64,000 nt of DNA. It comes from Spisula solida. Lineage: Eukaryota > Mollusca > Bivalvia > Venerida > Mactridae. Made by a program: the position numbers and the translations under genes. Of this stretch, positions 46,711 through 58,700 are shown piece by piece (the first letter of the stretch is position 1; each line of letters opens with the position of its first letter). The DNA lies in assembly GCA_947247005.1 (NCBI GenBank), contig OX365948.1:40738601-40802600 (forward strand). The letters are read 5' to 3'. Under the pieces are notes generated by a model. The model made no database searches and was not told the DNA's origin. It saw only the letters and a list, made by a program, of their open reading frames with translations.

Positions 46711-49700
46711 GTAAGTTGTTTTCACACATATTACCATACTAACTCGCTTATCAGGCAATCTTATTTTAACGTCGATGTATTCAAATTTTCCGGTCTATTG
46801 TCCGAGAGCGTGTAATAATTCAGAGAGTCCTCTCCTCTCATTGGCCTCTCTCAACGCCAAAGCATCAGGTAAGTTATTTCTTGCATGTTGTAACGTTACC
46901 ACACAATACTGTATATCTCTGCTTAAAAGACGAATTGGATTATAAGTCGATATATTTAAATGTTCCGGTCGTTTGTCCCTATGCGTCTTGTGATGTTTAT
47001 GTTATAACATACATTACCGTATTTACCCGCCCATGAGGCGATTATAAGTACCGATGGGTCTATTCAAATTTCCCGGTCCATTGTATGGAAGCGTCGAACA
47101 ATCTAGGTCGACTTATAACTGGATATATAGGGTATATACGGTATTATGACGTTGCTGTGGCACTTCATTAACATACCCGCCCCCCATCACTCTGCCTCAA
47201 TAACAAATAACAACAATCGACTTATAGACTGTTCCTGACAATACTTCTCTATATTAGACACGTCATAATATCACGTCATACTCCATGTTAGGAACACAGC
47301 ACATACATGTTAGTAGTCGGTGCTCAATACGCGCTTAAATAACAAAGTACAAATGTATGAATAATGTTTCAACTCATTCAGTGTATTAGTTAGTTTAACA
47401 CTAATTTTAGATGTTGCGCAATTTAAAATTTGCGTTGCGTTAAAGTGCAACAAAATAGTCAATCCCCCAGACTGATATCCGGGTATCGTACGTGACCATA
47501 AATGTGATTAGGAACTGTTTTCTTTCTTGACTAGTTTTGAACATGAAAAAATTAAAACTACAATTTGCATTCGTAATGAAATGTTTTAATTGCCAGTTGT
47601 AATAGTTAAAGTACCGGTTGTGGTCTAAATATTTAAAACCTTAACATTATTTTTCTCTTTTTATTATTAAAACTATATCATTTTTGCTTAGTATAAAATA
47701 ATCTAAAACACTGTTTAAGGTCGTATACCCAGTGTCACTGTGACAGCTAAATTGCTATATTGCTATACTGGGCTGGTATTCACAAAGCATCTTAAGTGAA
47801 AACGTAAATATTTTGACTTAAGTCCAACATTTGTGCAGCTCATTTCTCCCACAATTTAAAGTATATTCCATGTTTTCTTAGTGATTATAGAAGCTGTTTA
47901 CATAATGCTTCAAAACTATGTAAATATTAATCAGCTTGATCTTGCTTCTTGGCTGATACACTTAATAACATTTTTAGATTTTAAGAAATTTCTAAGTTTT
48001 CTGCTAAGATGCTTTGTGAATACCACCCCTGGCCCCAATTCCACGAAAAAACTTAAGTTATTGCTCAGCTGAGACTGCTATTTTAAAAACATATTTTGTT
48101 GGGTAAATGACGTTTATGTATACTTTTATATATTGTTACATCACAGTTAGATGCAAATTTAATAGAGCAATACAAAATAAGTCCGATTTTAACAGAAAAT
48201 AGTACTTTAAAGTTATAAAAATTAAAATAAAAAACTTAAGTCTGTTATAGCAAGCTCAAGTACACAGTTTTTTATTGTTCATTACAGTTGGATTTGCATG
48301 AGCATTTTATACAAAAATCACCTACTAAATCATTATTTAGCAATAAATACACAGTTTCTGGTAGCAATCTACATCACAAGACTATAATTGTAGTCACATA
48401 ATGAATTCAAAATAACAGTCTCAGCTGAGCAATAACTTAAGTTTTTTCGTGGAATTGGGGCCTGGTGTCTTCTCTGTAATTTGAGCGCAATGCCTGGAAT
48501 TATTGTGCATAATTTGTTTATTATTTGTAGTAATATTAAGTCCCGTATATTATTGGACACGTTTCCTGTATTTTAAAGGACTTTGCACTTTTATGAATAA
48601 ACTGAAACTGGAATGATGTGGAGATTCAACAGAGATCTCGTTCAACAGAGTAGTTTTCGTCCCATACATAGGTAGTCTAGGATCTTGACTAACCACTGAT
48701 GTATGAGGATGGATATCCGGATGTATGCGCTGTAACATTAATTTTGTTTCTGTTTGCTTCTCTACTCAAAATAGAATCACCGCAAGTAGCACTCGTGTCT
48801 AACATCCGATAAGTGTTGTACTTTTATTACACGTAGGTTCCTATTACGTGTTTACCGTACATGAATAATTATACGGTATTCTGAGAAGGGCTGTAGATGT
48901 ACAATTAGTATTATTTAAAAAGAATATTTTGGATATTGACTGAAATGCACACATTCCGACATATTGTAAAATTGCATGGTACCTACATACAATGCACAAT
49001 GACTCAGTGACGTGATATTTCAATCCAAATATCACCGAATGAGTTCCGAAAATATACAAAGTGCCAAGAAAAAATATTTAAGCAATGTTATTGACCTCGA
49101 ACTATGAATATAATAGTAATAAATTATAGTGCATGATATATCATACTTTACAATACAGGCAAAGTTCTAAATCGTGAATAGTTGTTTGTTTAAGTGAAGG
49201 TAGTGCCAAGTTTGGGGCATTTCAAATAGTTTCGCGGTCAAGTATAGGTATATGCAACTCCATGTAAACAGCTTAAGTAAAATACACTCGTAAATAATGT
49301 AAACTTTGTAAAAAAAATTGACATGGTGCCGAAAGCACATATCACTCGACTAAGGATTATTTTTAAAATATCGAGAATTCAAATCAGGCTAGTATATTGA
49401 TCCCCAATCATTTCTTTTCTTAATTTTTATCACAGGTTACTGTATCATTGAAAAATAATGAATTGTTTTATTTGTAAAATGTATACATCCAATATATCAA
49501 TTTCTGTAATTATATGTTCATCTATAATATAATGTATGAGCCAGTCTCCAGGAAAACCTGCTATTTTGACAAAAAAATTGATTTTGAGATTTTCCATAGT
49601 TTTACAGGATCATGTTAATATAGCAAAATGCAAAAGAAATTTTGTAAATATCTGGAGTTTTTAGGAAGTTACAGCTGTTTTGTACAGTCCCTATTTTGTG

Positions 49701-52700
49701 ATTTTTGTGTGACGTCGCAAACATCATAGAAACGTTAGTCCACGTTACTGCAACGATAATTTCATAATTACATCATTTGATCAATTATTGACATAAACTG
49801 TTCAAATACTATCATTTTTTAGAATTATGTTTTAATTTGTTAAAAATATACATCAAAATCAAAATGGTTTGCATTCAGAGAAAGGCTATTACTGCTATAT
49901 ACAACTAACTCCTCATTTTTCTCAATCGGAGTACTTTTCCGGAATTGGTCACCATAGCAACGAAGTATGTGATTTCGATATAATTCATAAGAAATTTTAA
50001 AGCTAAGATATAGTACTATATTGGTCAATTACTTAAAGTAGAATCAATAGATATGTATTTTCCTCATTTTAAAGCTTTATATAAACCTTGTTACATAATA
50101 GTAATTACATAATGTCAAAATAGCACGTTTTCCTGGGGACTGGCTCATATATATTATTTACCTGTGATTTTGATAGGGTGGAACATAAATATATACACAC
50201 GTATTAGGAAATATTGACAATCTCTGTTAATATGCAAATACAGTCAACTCTCGTTATCTCGAACTTGCTTATATCGAATTTTCCGTTATGTCGAAGTTTT
50301 TTCAAGTCCCGATTGTATAAAGCATGCACACACATTCGTCTAGAACGTTTACGTTAGTAATGTCCGAGGGTCCCGATTGATGAAAACGGAGGTTTACTGA
50401 TGTGTGAACGCCACATCTTAGCCAATTAGAATGCGGGGATTTGCTGACTTATATAATTGGAATATATGGAATTATATAATTATTGTGTTGCAGGTCGTAT
50501 GGGAATCCGGGCCGTCGTGTATTACCTTACGACAACATTTTCTGCAGTCATTATGGGCATCATACTTGTACTAGTCATACAGCCGGGCTATAAAGGTGGT
50601 TCCATCACACGGACCGGAAGTACCAAGGAACAAGAACCTCTGGAAGCATTGTTTGATCTGATCAGGTATATCGTTGTGTACAATTGACCTATGATATAAT
50701 AGTTTCGATAGTGATAACGTTTATACCCCTGATGAACAAGAACGGCGAAATGCATTGGGTCATTCAAGTATTAAATTACACAGTTTGTCATATTTAGTTG
50801 TTCGTTAGAACAACTATAGTTATATGCACGCGTTTCAACAATCGATCCTAGTTTAGTTGATGAAACTATTTTTCTTCCTACGCCGCCGCTAGTTTATTAC
50901 GTACAAGTATATAGTACGTTTGTGATGGTAATCCTTGTCAGTTTGCTATCACGACGGCCTTAACCCAATCTCCATTACTAAGATCTAATACGATCTAATA
51001 CCAAGAAAAACTAAGTTCAGTTACTAAGATTACCTAAATATAAGACGGACCTCTACCAAGAGTATCGAAATCTAAGACGGTCCACTACCAATGACATAAA
51101 TCTAAGACGGTTCACTACCAATGACCTAAATCTAAGACTGTCCACTACCAATGACCTAAATTTAAGACGGTCCACTACCAATGACATAAATCTAAGACGG
51201 TCCACTACCAATGGCCTAAATCAAAGACGGTCCACTACCAATGACCTAAATCTAAGACGGTCAACTACCAATGGCCTAAATCTAAGACGGTCCACTACCA
51301 ATGACCTAAATCTAAGACGGTCCACTACCAATGACCTCAATCTAAGACGGTCCACTACCAATGACCTAAATCTAAGACGGTCCACTACCAACGACCTAAA
51401 TCTAAGACGGTCCACTACCAAGAGTATCTAAATCAAGACGGTCCGCTACTAATGATCTAAATCTAAGACGGTCCACTACCAATTACATAAATTTAAGACG
51501 ATGCAATTCCAAGATGACCTAAGTACAAGACGGTCCACTGCAAAGATGACCTCAATCTAAGACAATCTGCTACCAAAAATGGCCTAAATATATGACGGTC
51601 CTGAATGCAAGGCATGGCCATCCAGTTAAAATACTGACTTTCATTCTCTATGACAAAATGATATCCGACATGTAATTTAGGCTCGTATTAAAAATATAGT
51701 GTTTTTTTAATAAAGCAATTTACATTTTTTGTATAGAGTTTACCAACAAACAAATGGAAGATAATTTGTATTGGATATGTTATGAAGTTAGCAAAGTCGG
51801 TCAAATGCATGTATTGAAACGGGCATACGTATACGAGTTGAATTTATGATTATCCCCCCAGTCGCAATATTGCCATATACGTTTATAAATTGTAACTTAA
51901 TACTGTTGTTCAAATGAAGACTTGTGCCTTGGAGTACCCTTGTCACATTTATTTCAAACATTTGAACGGAATATGAATATTTGCGTTTCAGCTGAACCCT
52001 TCTTAAACCAAGGTCAGACTGATTGGTCTTATATACAGCAATTTAAAGTACACATGTATATAGTCCAAGAAGTGTTGTATTATAAATTGCTTCCTTTAAA
52101 TCAAACCATAAAGGGTGTTTTAAACAAACTTCACAATAGTGCTCCCGGTCTATAGATGTTGGAATATATCCAATGCAAATACATAATAGATCTGACATAC
52201 TTAATGTATATATGTTCAACTACTTAGTTAAAATGTCATCAAATCCGCCCGGATAGCACAGACCATAATTATAAAACGCTAGATTAACACACTGATAACA
52301 TGGGTTCGATTACTCGATTGGGCAGTCAAAAGGGCTGCTGCCATGTCCTCCACATGTGGAAAAGTTTTCAGTTGCTTGTGGAAGAGCTAGTTGGGTCTGG
52401 TTGATAATTTATTCCAGGAAAGCAGGGTTGATCTACTGTGCCCCATATAATATGACTGACCAACGGTTGAAACCACAGGTAACTGTATCATTGATTAATA
52501 TTAAAAAATTATGAATATGTAAATTTTACCGACAAAACATAAATTTATTTTCTCTCTTAATCGATGATACAGTTATCTGTGGTTGAAACCCCAATGAACT
52601 ATATCAGATAGAAAAGTCATTGAACATGGACAGTCCTGGGAAATTATATTGGTACCATATAAAAAGGTGATTTCTATTTTCAAGTTTTACATTGTAATTT

Positions 52701-55700
52701 ACTTTTTCAATTACATGTATACAGTTACCTGTGTATAATAACTATATCATGGTCATTTATATGTATTTCAGGAACTGTTTCCCGGATAACCTGATAGAGG
52801 CGTCATTTAAACGGGTATGTATCAAATGTTCATAAGCCTAGCATAATATTACAGCAGCCCTTAACACTAATGTACCGCAAAGCCACAATTACCATCCAAT
52901 CCTTTGGCGCAGGTGTTCGGCCTGTGGATATAGTCATCTTGGTCCCCGATACTTTTTTTCACAAGTTATTCAACGTAGTAAATCAACAAAACTTTTTCTA
53001 CACATACTGATAAAATTCTAACATGTATAAGGACTTGCTGTTTCTATTTACAAAATTTTATATCAACAATACATTGTAGAAAAAAATGGTGAATATTTTT
53101 CTGATCATAAAATTGTGGTTCCGGCATACATCACAACGGGCATATCCACGTGACCAAGTTTTAACAAAGAACAGAACAGAGCAGAGCATTGTACATAACC
53201 ATCTTCGTGCTATCTACTTTTATGACCTTCGACAGATTCCGCCGATGTAGCATGTCCCTAGCCCACGTTTGTACTTACTTGGCCCCAGTTTCAGTTGCTG
53301 TCTTTGCTCTCCCGTTTTTCCACCGATTTTCTCCAGGTTTCTCTTTGCCGTTCGCGTCTCCGATATCCAGCTGAAGTCCATCTTATTACAACCTTAGGAT
53401 GGCCGTTCCATCCATGCGAAGTAAATGCTCAATCCATCACCGTCTTCTGTATTGGGTGGACAGAACGTATAGATCCTTTATTTTGCTTTGAGCGTTTATA
53501 TTGTTATTAACTTTGGTTGGATTAAATTGTACAGAACTGTATATATAATGTATATATTTCAGCAAACTACCAAGGCGGACAGTTTTATGTACCAAATGAT
53601 GGTTGACGTTCCTGCAACAAATGTGACAAACGCCACCACAGGTGGGTAGAGTACATATATAACTAACTCCTCCCCGTAGTGATTATCTCCCCTCTCAAAC
53701 ACAGCGCATCACAAACTAAGTACATGTAGTGACAACAATATGTGTAAAATAACCAACACAAAGAGCAGTGAATATATGAATATAACGATTGGCTGTCCAT
53801 CTGCATGCCAATGGTTCTAATTCACAAACACTTTATGACTGAAACTCAGAGTAAGACTTAATTTTAAAACGAAAATCTAAACCGATGATATTTTGTCTGT
53901 ATAATTGTTGTTACATAGAAGTTGGTGTATATCTATGCCAATCTATATTGAAATCGATACATTTGGTAACATTAACTGTTTATTTCTGTCTTAAATTACT
54001 TGTAAATACGGCCCCTGGTTAGATCCGTTGATTGAACAGTTTTTGTTCTTCCTTTACGTCGACTTACGATCAAATCAACATCATGAATGTGAGGAAGTTG
54101 CCAGTCGCTTGTTGTAAAGTAATAAAGTCAAGGAAAACTGGTTAGAGCCTCGGGTAAATACAACAACAACAACATTTATTCAGCTTTTAAGCCATAATTT
54201 GGCTTCTAGCCTACAAGCATAATAAAGTATTGTAGTGGTTCAGCCATGTTGTGTGGCCTAAAATGTATCATTGATAAAAAAATCTCTTATTTGCATAAAT
54301 TGATAGATGCTTAAAAAGATGTTTAAATTTAACAAACAACATGATGCAATGATTCAGTGATATAGTTACTCGTGGTTAGATCTACTGAGTAACGTATAGG
54401 GATAAAAAAAATATTATGTTTGACAACGAACGACAGAAAAACATAATTTAAAGACGATAAAATGGTACATGCGTTGTGAGACAGTGATATCATCCCCCTT
54501 TCATTCCCTCGCGGCTTATTGAGAGTGATTAATATCAGCTGTAGACCTTCCTAATATCGACACAAACTGTTTAATTAATAAATGTATTATACTAATAAAA
54601 ATAATGTCATAAATAGAAAGTAAGCGCTGTACATGAAATATGAACAGAACAGAACAGAAGTTTATTTTGGATTTGTGCGTACAGCACCTCATCACAGTAC
54701 AATATGCAAACGTTATATAAATGCCAAGAAGATAACATAATATCGACGTAATTAGTACTTCATAATTATATTGACCGACGAACCAGTGACAAACACTACT
54801 AAAGGTATTCTTTAGGCCATTCCAAATTGTATTTATGTTTAGCGACAACTCCTTTTCGCAAAACCTATCTACCCTCCAGAAAAAATACATACAGACCCAG
54901 AAGAAGAAAAAAAAACAAATATATTTTGAACTATACATGTATATAAATGGTTTGAAATGTATAAACAGATCTGTTTTCAATGTTTAATTTAAAAATTGTC
55001 AATTTGAGACTAGAACATGTTTGAACAATGAACACTCTTGAACAATTAAAATGTAGATGTTCGGCTCGGGTTATGCGCATGCAATTTAACTTTATTTCGA
55101 GCAAATAAATATAGTGAAAATATGTTGTTGTTTTTTCTTTTATGAGCTGAAAACCTTCCCGCCCGCGGACGCTAAACATAATTTGCAATTTGGATGGCCT
55201 TAAGGAAAGTTCACATATACTTGTGAATTGTATATTTTACAACGCATGCTACTATACTATCGTCTATAAAGCTATAAAACTGCCTAATTTAACATTTAAA
55301 CAAACGATGATGCAACATTGATGTAGCATCGGTTGCTATTCAAACACTTAAAAGTAATTGATTTTAATCTGGGTGACTAGACGTTTCTCTAGTGCATATA
55401 TATATATTCAATCAAATTTACTTTGTCTACTGGGTGGTTGAATTTTACAAAACTTGAGTTTAAGTTAAACAAAGACATTTGTATTATGTTTGTGGATAGC
55501 CAGATACGATTCTTAAGGGAACAAGTATACCAGGAGACAACATGATCCAGTATATTCAAGCTTATTAACGTGACCGGAGACTGCAACTCTTTGATCGGTG
55601 AAACCATCCTTATTTCTCCGTCTTATCATTATTAAATCACAAAATTTGTACTTTCAAATTTTAATCCAATAGCATCAGTTGTTGCTAAATATGGTCATAT

Positions 55701-58700
55701 TGGTTCGTTCAACTCATACGTGGAAATATTAGTTATTGTCTGCGCGCTACAGTATTAAGTGATACGTATATACACTCGATGTCATAAACCTGCCAAATGG
55801 CAGGTACTCGACCTTAAGTACATGTAATAATGTAAAAGATGCTGGGGTGTAGAACATCTTACATCAGCCGGTGGACGAATGGTTAGATCATTCAACTCGA
55901 TGGGTTAGATATCCCACTGGTCAATATTATACATTCTATGTACCAGTCATATGGAGACTACTCAATCACATTATCTCGACACCGGGCGAACGAGAGCAGT
56001 TACCCCAGTAAACTATGCTGAGCAACTAACAAGTGAGATATATTAGTTCCATTTTAACAACTTTGGCATGTCGCCGCATGGGAACGAACCATGGACCTCT
56101 CACACCATAAGCGGTCGGGTCTACCACTAGGCTATCGAGCCGGATCATAAATTGTTTTACCAACCACTAATAGTATTTTCTATACTTTCAGAGTTGAGAA
56201 ATTTCACAACTGAAGCTCCGTACATTGAGAAAGCTAACGGGATGAACATACTTGGTATTGTTGTGTTTTCTGTGTTTCTCGGAGCCGTGATTGCAACAAT
56301 GGGTGCAGATGGGAAACCATTAAATGATTTCTTTGAATGTCTGCATGAAGCGACGATGAAGTTAACAATGCTGGTCATTTGGTAAGTAACAATAAATATT
56401 CTATAGTCCAGCCAGGGTAAAAATCCAGTGACGCAGTGGTCGAGTCCACTAGAATGGTGTAAAATCAATTATAAAAGCTTATACTGTTCAAACAGCTATG
56501 ACTAACAAACTATATTTCTCTACCTGATTAGACAATGGTTGTTATTTTTGTGTACACATAAACTGCAACGTCACTGTCACAATATCCTAACTTAACTGTA
56601 CTGCCTACCCTGTATCAAGAAATTTTATGAACTGGTCCTGCAGTGATCTATAAATGGTTAGGCAAACTCCTTTACCGGGTCGCTTCTGAAATACAAGGGA
56701 GATTACTGCGAAGAAGTTTGATTGTTAGGACGTTCACCTTGCGAACAAGAGATTGTTGAATAAATATAAGGTGATGGCATGTTAAAGGTATAAACAATGC
56801 AATATACATGTACATGTATATGTTATCTGAGAAAACCGGATTCTGGAAAGTCCCAAAATCAATCAAAACTGAACAAATGTTTTGACGCCCAAAAATCTCG
56901 TTCTACATCTCACTATAAACACTATAACAATCTTAGAAAACTGGTATTCCCATAGTTTTGGTTTACTTGTCAAAGTGTAGTTGCAGGGATACGTAACAGT
57001 TGTGTTTGTGTTGTATAGTCCAGTCAGGGTAAGAATAGAGTGACGCAGTGGTCGAGTCCACTATAGCGGTGTAAAACCAATTATAAAGGCTTATACAGAC
57101 ATCAATAATTCCATGCTAAACTAACATACTACCTGTATATTCGATCTACCTGTTCAGACAATGGTTGTTATCTTTTGTGTACACATAAAGACAACGTCAC
57201 TCTCACAATATCCTAATGGACTGTATCTACTTATATTAATTATGCCGTAATACTACTGTCGTGTGTGCATTTATCTCAAACCAAATCAAAACAAAGTTTA
57301 TTATATTTTATTGCAGGTACTCACCAATTGGTATAATATTTCTGGTGGCCACCAAACTGATCGAGATGGAGGATCCGAGTACTGTATTTGTACAGTTAGG
57401 TTACTACATGTTAACGGTTCTAGCTGGTCTGGCCGCACATGGTTTTATTGTACTACCTTTGGTGTTCCTCGCAGCAACACGAACAAACCCGCTCAAATTT
57501 ATGTACAATATGTTGAAAGCTCTCCTGACAGCTTGGGGTACAGCATCTAGGTATGTTAGATCTAATAATTAACTCATAAATTGATACGTGGCCTAATATA
57601 CATGTAATTCATTTGAAAATTTTTTCTGTAATTTCATACTTTTTGTGTAGAAACATGTATTGATTGTTTTCGTTGCATTTTTCATTTTTTGTCAATATCA
57701 AGATAAAACTTTGGCATAAATGCCTTCATAGTTCGGTTATGCTCTAAACAAAACTCATAAACCGACACCAAGCAATTACTATAAATTTCGGTCTTTTGTT
57801 ACGTTGGTCGTTTTGAAGTTTACGTCAAGTTCTATTACAGTTCGGCGACGCTTCCAGTTACCATGGAGTGTTTGGAGCATAGAAACAAGGTTGACATCCG
57901 TGTAGCTAAGTTTGTAGCCCCCATTGGTGCCACAATCAACATGGATGGTACCGCTCTATACGAGGCTGTGGCCGCCATATTCATCGCTCAAGTCAATGGT
58001 GTGGATCTCAGCGTAGGGGAGGTAATCACTGTCAGGTAAGATCAAAGTTGACAAGCATATCATGATTATCTCCCTTTTCCAATTTCATTTTTGATATTTT
58101 TGAAAAGCATTAAAAAGTCTAAAATTTCGAACAAATATTTCCAAGTTAAAGGAGAAAACTTCTAGCATTACGCAGCTATCGTGTTTACGACAACGCACAT
58201 TATTACAGTAAAACACGTTGTGTTTATCAGTGTCTATATATATCAATAGAAAAGAACAGAATTCCTTTTATTTACAATTATGGGTCATTTATAATAATAA
58301 TAATAAAGACTTTATTTTACGAGGAAACTCATTTGACAATTAAATTAAATGGCAATCTTCCATGAGATCTTCAACAATAAACAGTTGAACAAGAACACAA
58401 GTACATAAAATGAAAAAAGCATAATGGCAATTTAGCCCATATGACGTCCACAATATCATAATTAATTTTTATATATAATTGTGGAATTTCATAAAAGAGT
58501 TTCAGTTTTCTGGCATATAATCACATACAATATATACACACGTGTATAAAATAAGGCATAACACAACAAAGGCTTGAATTTTGTTATTTTTTACATATCC
58601 ATTATATTTATACTGTGCATGTACTTGCAGCCTGACAGCTACAGCGGCCGCTATTGGTGCAGCGGGTATTCCATCTGCTGGTCTCGTCACCATGACAATT

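Noticed and set aside
51221..51421. Minus-strand [10 protein letters not shown] repeat frame
   Set aside because: An artefact of the 30-bp tandem repeat in an intron.
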